Source: JBFEUI01 sp041547565
Lineage (GTDB): Bacteria; Pseudomonadota; Gammaproteobacteria; Thiohalomonadales; Thiohalomonadaceae
Direction: 5' to 3'
Assembly: GCA_041547565.1 (NCBI GenBank)
Contig: JBFEUI010000131.1
Coordinates: forward strand, 1 to 5,856
DNA length: 5,856 bases
Position numbers and translations under genes: made by a program. The notes under the pieces were generated by a model. It saw only the letters and a program-made list of their open reading frames with translations. It did not search any database and was not told the origin of the DNA. Below are positions 1 through 5,762 of the stretch, piece after piece (the first letter of the stretch is position 1; each line of letters opens with the position of its first letter).

Positions 1-8
1 GAGTGATC

Positions 9-503
9 GTGAGTAGTAAAGTGAAAACCTTTTTTGGTCCCAGTGTTATCGTGTTTGCCGCTGTCTGGGTTCTGGCCATACTGATCCTGAAGGCGCTGGG
101 TGGCGTGCTGGGCGGCTCTGCTACCCCGGCGGATATGACCGTCGAGGCGATTGCCGAGCGTATCAAGCCGGTCGCGCAGCTCAACACCGGTGCCCCGATT
201 GTCGCCGAGGCCGCGCCCGCGGCGGCGGCACCTGCCGAGGCGGCGGCACCTGCTGCCGCTGCACGCTCCGGCGAGGATGTCTATAAGACGACCTGTGTCG
301 CCTGCCATGCGGCCGGTGCTGCCGGTGCGCCCAAGTTCGGTGATACGGCAGCCTGGGCGCCGCGCATCGCCACCGGCATGGATGCGCTGATGGGTACCGT
401 GCTCAATGGCAAGGGTGCCATGCCGCCGCGTGGTACCTGTGGCAACTGCTCCGATGAGGAACTGCAGGCCGCTGTCGAGTACATGGTGGAAAACAGCCAG
501 TAA
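9..503 (+). CDS. Membrane-anchored cytochrome c5 family protein
   Basis: This is a single-haem c-type cytochrome that would carry electrons on the periplasmic face of the inner membrane. Numbered from the GTG at 9, a hydrophobic segment at about 12-34 looks like an uncleaved signal anchor. An Ala/Pro-rich linker (about 65-87) follows, then the haem domain. The haem site CVACH is at 96-100, the likely axial methionine is Met138 in the MPP motif, and Cys144 and Cys147 form the second cysteine pair typical of cytochrome c5, followed by SDEEL. The frame is open from GTG at 3; I prefer GTG at 9 because the GAG at 1-3 looks like the end of a ribosome binding site. The upstream end is at the window edge, so a longer start cannot be excluded. 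The redox partner is not visible. The family call is firm; the specific pathway is not. Confidence 0.9.
   Translation: MSSKVKTFFGPSVIVFAAVWVLAILILKALGGVLGGSATPADMTVEAIAERIKPVAQLNTGAPIVAEAAPAAAAPAEAAAPAAAARSGEDVYKTTCVACHAAGAAGAPKFGDTAAWAPRIATGMDALMGTVLNGKGAMPPRGTCGNCSDEELQAAVEYMVENSQ
222..253 (+). repeat. Short in-frame tandem repeat in the cytochrome linker
   Basis: The 14-base word GCGGCGGCACCTGC occurs at 222-235 and again at 240-253, a period of 18 bases or six codons. It encodes part of the Ala/Pro-rich linker between the membrane anchor and the haem domain. In-frame repeats of this kind can change linker length by slippage without breaking the frame. Confidence 0.6.
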
Positions 504-523
504 AGCGACAGGCCGTTGTTGCG

Positions 524-551
524 AAAAAGGGCGCCCCGGGCGCCCTTTTTT
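524..551. terminator. Strong, probably bidirectional intrinsic terminator
   Basis: A perfect 7-bp GC stem, GGGCGCC at 529-535 pairing with GGCGCCC at 539-545, has a three-base loop. It is flanked by five A at 524-528 and six T at 546-551. On the + strand it lies 20 bases after the cytochrome stop codon and ends in a T run. Read on the - strand the A run becomes a U run, so it can also stop transcripts from rep, whose stop codon is about 175 bases away. Confidence 0.9.
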
Positions 552-633
552 GTTTCAGCTGGTCTGTGATGAGTAGCGTCTATTCATGTGTGCAGGGATT
601 ATCAGTGGCAAATAACGAGTGGAGTGGAACAGC

Positions 634-684
634 TCATCCAGAAATATTGAACGGCTCACGATTTTCATTGCCGTCGATTTTCAT
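634..684 (-). CDS. Possible 16-codon reading frame downstream of rep (tentative)
   Basis: On the - strand an ATG at 682-684 is preceded by AAAAGGA (691-697 read on the - strand) with a 6-base spacer, an excellent ribosome binding site. The frame MKIDGNENREPFNISG stops at 634-636. It begins about 40 bases after the rep stop codon and lies before the shared terminator, so it would be on the rep transcript. I recognise no homologue. It could be a tiny peptide, the start of a decayed gene (another frame stays open beyond the stop), or chance. Confidence 0.2.
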   Translation of the reverse strand: MKIDGNENREPFNISG

Positions 685-708
685 CTGTATTCCTTTTGCA
701 GAGAATAT

Positions 709-726
709 GCCTTGCTGATACAAGGC
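709..726 (-). other. Stem-loop abutting the rep stop codon
   Basis: GCCTTG at 709-714 pairs perfectly with CAAGGC at 721-726 around a six-base loop, ending one base before the rep stop codon at 727-729. On the - strand no U run follows, so it is not a typical intrinsic terminator. It may protect the 3' end of the rep message or pause polymerase before the real terminator at 524-551. Confidence 0.45.
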
Positions 727-2733
727 CTATGAACCGAGCATGCCCCGCAGGTTGGCCAGGTGGGCCTGCCCGCGCTGCTGGCGCTCCTCCGGCGAGCTTT
801 CCGCCCCCTTGCCTTCCCACTGGATGTCCTCCTCGGGCAGTTCATCCAGGAAACGACTGGGGGTGCAGCGTACCAACTCACCGGCGCGGCGCCGGCGCCT
901 GGCAAGGGTCAGGGTGAGCGTCTTCTGTGCACGGGTGATGCCGACATAGGCGAGGCGTCGCTCCTCCTCCACCATCTCCTCCTCGATACTGACACGGTGC
1001 GGCAGCAGTTCCTCCTCCATGCCAACGAGAAACACGTGGGGAAACTCCAGCCCCTTTGAGGCGTGCAGGGTCATCAGCCGTACCGCATCGCCGGCCTCGG
1101 CCTCTTCACCGCGCTCGAGGATGTCCATCAGGGTGATGCGGGCGACCATCTCGTCCAGCCGCGGTTCGCTTTCCGCCTCCTCGACCATCTTTTTGAACCA
1201 GCCCAGCAGTTCCTCGACGTTTTCCATGCGCCGTTCGGCGCTCTTCAGGTCGCTGCAGTTGTCCTTCAGCCAGGTGTCGTAGTCGATCTCGCGCACCAGG
1301 TCGCGCATCGCCGCGATGGGATCGCCGCGGCGGGCACGATCACCGATGGCCACCAGCCATTCGGTGAAGCGGGTCAGGCGCTTGTGCGCACGTTCGGACA
1401 GGTGCTGGCCGAGACCCAGCTCGAAGCTGGCGGCGAACAGGCTGATACCGCGCCCGGTGGCGTAGGTCCCCAGTTTCTCCAGGGTATTCGGGCCGATCTC
1501 GCGGCGCGGGGTGTTGACCACGCGCAAAAAGGCGTTGTCGTCATCGGGATTCACCACCAGGCGCAGGTAGGCCATGATGTCCTTGACCTCGGTATAGGCG
1601 AAAAACGAGGTGCCGCCGGAGAGGTGGTAGGGGATGCGCTGTTCGCGCAGCGCCTTTTCGAAATAGCGCGATTGGTGGTTGCCGCGATAGAGAATGGCGT
1701 AGTCGCGGTAGTCGGTACGGTGCTTGAAGCGGTGGTGCACCAGCTCGGAGGCCACCCGGATGGCCTCGTCCTGTTCATTGGCAGTGGCGATGATGCGGAT
1801 CGGATCGCCAAAACCCATCTCACTCCAGAGCGATTTTTCGAACAGGTGGGGGTTGTGGGCGATGAGGTGGTTGGCGGCCTTGAGGATGCGTCCCATGGAA
1901 CGGTAGTTCTGTTCCAGCTTGGTGATCTTCAGGCCGGGAAAGTCCCGTTTGAGCAGGGACAGGTTCTCCGGCTGGGCGCCGCGCCAGGCGTAGATTGACT
2001 GATCGTCGTCACCGACCACGGTGAGCGCGCCGCGCAGCCCCACCAGCAGCTGTACCAGCCGGTACTGGGTGGCATTGGTGTCCTGGTATTCGTCGACCAG
2101 CAGGTAGCGGATGCGATCCTGCCAGCGCTCCAGCACCTCGGGCCGCTGCTCGAACAGCTGCACCGGCAGCATGATCAGATCGTCGAAGTCGACTGCGTTG
2201 TAGGCCTTGAGCAGGCGGTTGTATTGCTCGTAGAGCCCTGCGCTGGCATGGGCGGTGTGATCATCCGCGCCGTGCAACGCCTGCTCCGGGCTGATAAAGG
2301 CGTTCTTCCAGTTGCTGATGCGCTGCTGCAGCTCCTTCTCCAGCGCCTCGTCGGCACTCTCGCGTCGCAGCAGTTCCCGGATCAGTGCGGCGCTGTCCTG
2401 GGCATCGAAGATGGAGAAACCGGGCTTGTAGCCCAAGTGCTTGATCTCGCGCCGTATGATATCGAGGCCGAGGGTGTGAAAGGTGGAGACGCGCAGCCCC
2501 CTGCTCTGCCTTCCGGCCAGCAGCTGGCCGACACGGCTCTTCATCTCACGGGCGGCCTTGTTGGTGAAGGTGACCGCGGCGATATGGTGGGGCCGCATGC
2601 CGCACTCGCCGATCAGGTAGGCGATTTTCTGGGTGATAACGCGCGTTTTGCCGCTGCCGGCGCCGGCCAGCACCAGCAGGGGGCTGTCGATGTAGCGAAC
2701 CGCTTCTTGCTGTCTGGGGTTGAGTGCAGGCAC
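727..2733 (-). CDS. rep: ATP-dependent DNA helicase Rep (superfamily 1, 3'-5')
   Basis: Rep is a 3'-5' superfamily 1A helicase that removes proteins ahead of the replication fork and helps restart stalled forks. All helicase motifs are visible: Walker A AGAGSGKT (23-30), motif Ia TFTNKAAREM (55-64), Walker B DEYQDT (214-219), motif III GDDDQSIYAWRG (241-252), motif IV EQNYRS (274-279), motif V LMTLHASKGLEF (553-564) and motif VI EERRLAYVGITRA (590-602). The 668 residues match the usual length of about 670, shorter than UvrD at about 720. Rep-specific stretches such as GLDIIRRE, ISNWKN and the tail QAHLANLRGML resemble E. coli Rep, whose C-terminus contacts DnaB. The start is GTG at 2731-2733, with AAGGA 12 bases upstream, a rather long spacing. 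The gene appears to be a single-gene unit, convergent with the cytochrome gene. It looks intact. Confidence 0.97.
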   Translation of the reverse strand: MPALNPRQQEAVRYIDSPLLVLAGAGSGKTRVITQKIAYLIGECGMRPHHIAAVTFTNKAAREMKSRVGQLLAGRQSRGLRVSTFHTLGLDIIRREIKHLGYKPGFSIFDAQDSAALIRELLRRESADEALEKELQQRISNWKNAFISPEQALHGADDHTAHASAGLYEQYNRLLKAYNAVDFDDLIMLPVQLFEQRPEVLERWQDRIRYLLVDEYQDTNATQYRLVQLLVGLRGALTVVGDDDQSIYAWRGAQPENLSLLKRDFPGLKITKLEQNYRSMGRILKAANHLIAHNPHLFEKSLWSEMGFGDPIRIIATANEQDEAIRVASELVHHRFKHRTDYRDYAILYRGNHQSRYFEKALREQRIPYHLSGGTSFFAYTEVKDIMAYLRLVVNPDDDNAFLRVVNTPRREIGPNTLEKLGTYATGRGISLFAASFELGLGQHLSERAHKRLTRFTEWLVAIGDRARRGDPIAAMRDLVREIDYDTWLKDNCSDLKSAERRMENVEELLGWFKKMVEEAESEPRLDEMVARITLMDILERGEEAEAGDAVRLMTLHASKGLEFPHVFLVGMEEELLPHRVSIEEEMVEEERRLAYVGITRAQKTLTLTLARRRRRAGELVRCTPSRFLDELPEEDIQWEGKGAESSPEERQQRGQAHLANLRGMLGS

Positions 2734-2765
2734 TGATCAGGGCTGTCCTTGGATTATGGTCGCGT

Positions 2766-2795
2766 ATTGTAGCCCGACTGTTTCAGATATTTCAC
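2766..2795 (-). promoter_or_regulatory. Candidate sigma-70 promoter for rep
   Basis: Read on the - strand, GTGAAA (2790-2795) matches four of six -35 bases, and TACAAT (2766-2771) matches five of six -10 bases, with an 18-base spacer. This predicts a start site near 2759 and a leader of about 25 bases before the rep GTG codon. It is a motif match by eye only. Confidence 0.35.
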
Positions 2796-2894
2796 GTTAT
2801 TGTACTTGCCCTTTTGCGCCAAAGGAGTATCTTGGGCGGGATTAGGTCAATAACCTCTCAATTCGTGAGGGATAATAGGGCGTGATAGTCTCAG

Positions 2895-2924
2895 GTGTCA
2901 CCTTGTTCTGCGCAAGGGGGACAC
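2895..2924. repeat. Imperfect inverted repeat / hairpin
   Basis: GTGTC at 2895-2899 pairs with GACAC at 2920-2924, and CCTTG at 2901-2905 pairs with CAAGG further in, separated by a small asymmetric internal loop and enclosing a loop of about seven bases. It lies in the non-coding stretch between rep and the small membrane protein gene. The second arm carries a GGGGACA word that recurs nearby. No T run follows, so it is not a terminator. Confidence 0.4.
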
Positions 2925-2944
2925 TGTTGCACCGGGGACAGATG

Positions 2945-2954
2945 ACAGATCTGT
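2945..2954. promoter_or_regulatory. Perfect 10-bp palindrome ACAGATCTGT
   Basis: ACAGATCTGT is its own reverse complement and lies about 72 bases before the start of the 55-residue gene at 3026. A perfect palindrome of this size in a non-coding stretch could bind a dimeric regulator, but a chance match cannot be excluded and no regulator is encoded nearby. Confidence 0.2.
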
Positions 2955-3025
2955 GAACAAATACCCATAACTATCGGGCTTTTTGGGACAATATCCACTG
3001 TGTTTGACCTGAAGGGCCTTGACTG

Positions 3026-3193
3026 GTGACCGTGCGTATAGATAACGATTTGACCAAGGCGGAGTTGCGTTGGAGCAAAAAGCGCCTGTTCTCCGGGGGA
3101 CAACAGCGTTCACCCTGGCGTGGTCTTGTTGCGTTCGGTCTCTGGTGCACGGTCACCGCAGCGGTCTTCTACGTAGCCTTTTTCGCCGGCTAA
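3026..3193 (+). CDS. Small single-pass membrane protein, 55 residues, unknown function
   Basis: I do not recognise this protein. It starts with GTG at 3026, with GAAGGG at 3011-3016 as a ribosome binding site nine bases upstream. An in-frame TGA at 3020-3022 excludes a longer start; GTG at 3032 is a weaker alternative. The N-terminal 32 residues are polar and basic (DLTKAELRWSKKRLF, then GGQQRSPWRG). Residues 33-54 (GLVAFGLWCTVTAAVFYVAFFA) form one clear transmembrane helix that ends just before the stop. The positive charge suggests that the N-terminus stays in the cytoplasm. The ORF stops 18 bases from the convergent comM stop codon. The charge and hydrophobicity pattern and the good ribosome binding site argue for a real gene that automatic callers could miss. 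No Pfam family comes to mind. Confidence 0.65.
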   Translation: MTVRIDNDLTKAELRWSKKRLFSGGQQRSPWRGLVAFGLWCTVTAAVFYVAFFAG

Positions 3194-3211
3194 CCCTTCT
3201 CTCCACCCCGT

Positions 3212-4711
3212 TTATCGATCCAGACGCCTGTAGCCGATCGCCTCGGCCAGATGGTGGCAGGCCACGGTCTCAGCTGCGGCCAGATCGGCAATGGTGCGCG
3301 CGACGCGCAGAATGCGGTGGTAGGCGCGTGCCGAGAGCGAGAGCTGGTCCATGGCATCTTGCAGCAGGCGCCGTTCACTCTTGCCCAGTTCACACGCCTG
3401 CTCGATCGCTTTGCCGCGCAGGCGGCTGTTGATGGTTGAGCTGCGCTGCTGCTGGCACGCTCGTGCCCGTTCAACCCGTTGGCGCACGGTGGCGCTTGGC
3501 TCCTCCTCTGAGGTTGCGGACCACAGGGTTTCGTGGGGGAGACTGGGGACCTCGATCTGGATGTCGATGCGATCGAGCAGCGGCCCTGATATGCGGGCGC
3601 GATAGCGGCTTATCTGCTCGCTGCTGCAGTGGCAACGTCCGTTGCTGTGGCCGAGGTAGCCACAGGGGCAGGGATTCATGGCCGCGATCAATTGAAACTG
3701 GGCCGGAAATTCGGCCTGGCGGGCGGCACGCGATATGGTGATGTGGCCCGACTCCAGCGGCTCACGCAGCACCTCCAGCACGCGCCGGTCGAACTCCGGC
3801 AACTCGTCCAGAAACAGTACCCCATGATGGGCCAGGGAGATCTCGCCCGGCCGCGGCTGGCTGCCGCCGCCTACCAGCGCTACCCCCGAGGCGGTATGGT
3901 GGGGGGTGCGAAAGGGACGGGTGGCCCAGCGTTCGATGCTGAAGCCGCAGCTGCTGATGGAGAGTATGGCCGCGCTCTCCAGCGCCTCCCGTTCATCCAT
4001 CGGCGGCAGGATGCCCGGCAGGCGACTGGCCAGCATGGTCTTGCCGGTACCGGGCGGACCGAGCATCAGCATGGAGTGGCCGCCGGCGGCTGCCACCTCG
4101 AGCGCACGCTTGGCGTGGTGCTGGCCATGCACCTCCTGCAGGTCGGGCTGAGCCGGTGTACACGAGGGTGTGGCCGTATGCCGATAGCTGTCGAGACGCG
4201 CCTGGCCATTGAGGTGGGCCGTGAGCTCCAGCAGGTGGTCGATCGCCAGCACGTGAATGTCGCTCACCAGGGCGGCCTCGGCGGCGTTGCCCCGTGGCAC
4301 GACCAGTGTCCTGCCCGCCTGCCGTGTATGGAGTGCCACCGGCAGGACACCGCGGACCGGCCGCAGGCTGCCGCTCAGTGCCAGTTCACCGACAAACTCA
4401 TGGTTGTGTAACGACTCGGCGGGGATTTGCCCCGTTGCGGCCAGGATGCCGAGGGCGATAGGCAGGTCGAAGCGGCCCCCCTCCTTGGGCAGGTCCGCAG
4501 GGGCAAGGTTGACGGTGATGCGGCGAGCGGGAAACTCGAAGTGGCTGTTGAGCAGGGCGGCACGTACGCGATCCTTGCTCTCCTTTACCGCCGCCTCGGG
4601 CAGGCCGACGATGGAAAGACAGGGCAGCCCCCCGGAGAGGTGCACCTCGACAGTGACTTCAGGGGCATCGATCCCGATCCCCGCGCGGGTGGCGACAATA
4701 GCAAGTGACAT
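3212..4711 (-). CDS. comM: ComM/YifB family AAA+ ATPase (Mg-chelatase-like branch-migration helicase)
   Basis: ComM is a hexameric AAA+ helicase that promotes branch migration when incoming single-stranded DNA recombines during natural transformation. The family is also widespread in bacteria not known to be competent. The N-terminal domain (1-170) carries the family start MSLAIVATRAGIGIDAPEV and the GLP..AVKES..RVRAA region, a fold also found in Lon-like proteases. The AAA+ core has Walker A GPPGTGKT (218-225), Walker B LFLDEL (299-304), a cysteine cluster CPCGYLGH...CHC (348-362, a possible metal site) and the likely arginine finger in GPLLDRID (376-383). The C-terminal region (455-499) holds the sensor-2 stretch ARAYHRILRVARTIADL. 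The 499-residue length is typical and nothing is missing. The ATG at 4709-4711 has only a weak GGA ahead of it. The gene is divergent from the membrane protein gene at 4902. Confidence 0.96.
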   Translation of the reverse strand: MSLAIVATRAGIGIDAPEVTVEVHLSGGLPCLSIVGLPEAAVKESKDRVRAALLNSHFEFPARRITVNLAPADLPKEGGRFDLPIALGILAATGQIPAESLHNHEFVGELALSGSLRPVRGVLPVALHTRQAGRTLVVPRGNAAEAALVSDIHVLAIDHLLELTAHLNGQARLDSYRHTATPSCTPAQPDLQEVHGQHHAKRALEVAAAGGHSMLMLGPPGTGKTMLASRLPGILPPMDEREALESAAILSISSCGFSIERWATRPFRTPHHTASGVALVGGGSQPRPGEISLAHHGVLFLDELPEFDRRVLEVLREPLESGHITISRAARQAEFPAQFQLIAAMNPCPCGYLGHSNGRCHCSSEQISRYRARISGPLLDRIDIQIEVPSLPHETLWSATSEEEPSATVRQRVERARACQQQRSSTINSRLRGKAIEQACELGKSERRLLQDAMDQLSLSARAYHRILRVARTIADLAAAETVACHHLAEAIGYRRLDR

Positions 4712-4901
4712 GGCATCCGTTCCATGGTTATCGATTACACGCAGCCTAACTGATCACGCCTTGTGTTAAAAGCTGCCGTTGCTGTGCGCAATTAGTGTGA
4801 TAGAGGTAGCAAAACGGCCCGATGGCGCTTTTATGCCACAGCGGTAGGCATAGAATGGCATGCATCTCCTTTATGTTTATTTGTTGTCATGGGTGTTGTA
4901 A
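4712..4901. other. Divergent spacer between comM and the 4902 gene
   Basis: This 190-base stretch must carry the promoters of both genes. On the + strand, TAGAAT at 4851-4856 resembles a -10 box, about 45 bases before the ATG at 4902, but no good -35 box is correctly spaced. On the - strand, TTGCGC followed about 17 bases later by TAACAC is only a weak comM promoter candidate. A strong AAAGGAG on the - strand (4866-4872) precedes a 31-codon frame (4766-4861) that I do not regard as a proven gene. Confidence 0.35.
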
Positions 4902-5510
4902 ATGGTTGCACAGGTCGAGACAAGCTACTGCAAGGATGACTGGCTGAAGGGCTACTTCCGCTATCAACATGAGACCAGCAGCTCACTGCACATACAGCGC
5001 TATGACGGCAGGCACAATTATGAATACACGGTTGATCTGGCCCTGCTTTCACCGGACTATGAGGAGAAGAGGCGAATCGCCTGGCACTGGTTGATGGCGG
5101 CGGCCCTGTTGAGTGCCGCTGCACTTTTCCTTGTCTATCAGCTGTTCACAAACCTTTCGGCGGAGACGATCGCCAATACCGCTCCCGGGATACTCTTCTT
5201 CCTCGCACTGGCAGGCGGCTGCATCCTGTTCTTCTTTAGCGGCAGCTGCAGGCAGGTGGTGTTCTATAGCCGCCATTTCCACTACCCGCTGGTCAAGATC
5301 GACTGTCTCGGGAATCGTTGTGATCAGTTTGCGCGTTTTGTCGGCCAGTTGGCACAGCGCATCGAGCAGGAGGCCGACAGCGCCGGTGCACAGCGGCGCA
5401 ATCTTGATGACGAGGAGCGCGAGATGTTGCGCAGGCTGGAAAGCCGGGGTGTGATCAGTGATGAAGCGGTGCCTTCTGCCGCACCCTCCGTGCTGGGGCA
5501 TTCACACTAG
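4902..5510 (+). CDS. Unrecognised inner-membrane protein with two transmembrane helices
   Basis: I do not recognise a named family for this 202-residue protein. A soluble N-terminal part (1-58) ends in EEKRR. Two transmembrane helices follow, at about 60-82 and 94-114, joined by a short loop, LSAETIANTAP. The basic residues before helix 1 and after helix 2 (R117, R124, K132) put both ends in the cytoplasm. Residues 117-156 (VVFYSRHFHYPLVKID, then NRCDQFARFVGQLAQRI) look like strands followed by an amphipathic helix. The tail contains LDDEEREMLRRLESRGVISDE (168-188), which resembles the SHOCT motif. The ATG directly follows an in-frame TAA at 4899-4901, which fixes the longest start; no strong ribosome binding site is visible. 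It appears to be a single gene between comM and ubiK, possibly acting at the membrane surface. Confidence 0.85.
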   Translation: MVAQVETSYCKDDWLKGYFRYQHETSSSLHIQRYDGRHNYEYTVDLALLSPDYEEKRRIAWHWLMAAALLSAAALFLVYQLFTNLSAETIANTAPGILFFLALAGGCILFFFSGSCRQVVFYSRHFHYPLVKIDCLGNRCDQFARFVGQLAQRIEQEADSAGAQRRNLDDEEREMLRRLESRGVISDEAVPSAAPSVLGHSH

Positions 5511-5530
5511 CTGTGATGCCCTGTCACAGC
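5510..5530 (+). other. Stem-loop at the stop codon of the two-helix membrane protein
   Basis: GCTGTGA at 5510-5516 pairs perfectly with TCACAGC at 5524-5530 around a seven-base loop, and its first base is the last base of the TAG stop codon. A second, competing hairpin uses AGCGG at 5528-5532 and CCGCT at 5537-5541. Neither is followed by a T run, so intrinsic termination is doubtful; mRNA 3'-end protection is possible. Confidence 0.4.
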
Positions 5531-5579
5531 GGTATGCCGCTACCCTGTTGCGCTGCCTGAGACCAAACCCCGCCCCCTG

Positions 5580-5608
5580 GTGTTCTTGCCTGTTCGTGAC
5601 AAGGGCAC
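5580..5608. other. Stem-loop in the convergent spacer
   Basis: GTGTTCTTG at 5580-5588 can pair with CAAGGGCAC at 5600-5608 over nine positions, including two G-U pairs on the + strand transcript, with an 11-base loop. It has no T run and its function is unknown. Confidence 0.25.
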
Positions 5609-5679
5609 AGCGCATGTTACGAAGCCCGTGATATTCAGATAACTTCAAGTAAGGGGCGCAGTGCCGTTCTCATGCAGCG

Positions 5680-5702
5680 ACAGGGTGAGCCGTCCCCTGT
5701 TT
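5680..5702. terminator. Possible weak terminator hairpin
   Basis: ACAGGG at 5680-5685 pairs perfectly with CCCTGT at 5695-5700 around a nine-base loop, followed on the + strand by two more T. It lies between the convergent 4902 gene and ubiK, where a terminator is expected, but the short T run makes it a weak candidate. On the - strand it lies about 60 bases after the ubiK stop. Confidence 0.25.
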
Positions 5703-5762
5703 GGCCTGGCCGCGGCTAAAGTCAGGCACATCTGCGAGGCGCCCACCCCTTCGAACCCGGTG

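Noticed and set aside
569..718. 49-codon + strand frame after the cytochrome terminator
   Set aside because: It has no convincing ribosome binding site and no recognisable features, and lies directly behind a strong terminator.
1063..1998. 311-residue open frame on the + strand
   Set aside because: It is entirely antisense to rep, which has all its helicase motifs. Long antisense frames are common in GC-rich genes, and this translation shows no recognisable domain.
2224..2736. 170-residue open frame on the + strand
   Set aside because: It is antisense to the N-terminal helicase region of rep and only mirrors its codon pattern.
2967..2995. CCC...GGG followed by CTTTTT as a possible terminator
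   Set aside because: Only about three base pairs form, too weak for an intrinsic terminator.
2891..3156. Overlapping - strand frames of 60-71 residues upstream of rep
   Set aside because: They overlap one another in different frames and cover the repeat-like spacer and the 3026 gene; the translations look random.
3629..4411. 260-residue open frame on the + strand
   Set aside because: It lies antisense to the AAA+ core and N-terminal part of comM and has no recognisable motifs.
5049..5501. 150-residue open frame on the - strand
   Set aside because: It is antisense to the two-helix membrane protein gene, whose frame gives a coherent membrane topology; this one is compositionally odd.
5750..5755. 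TTCGAA next to CCCC and CCGG, resembling a tRNA T-loop
   Set aside because: The flanking bases do not form a five-pair T-stem on either strand, and no acceptor or anticodon arm fits.
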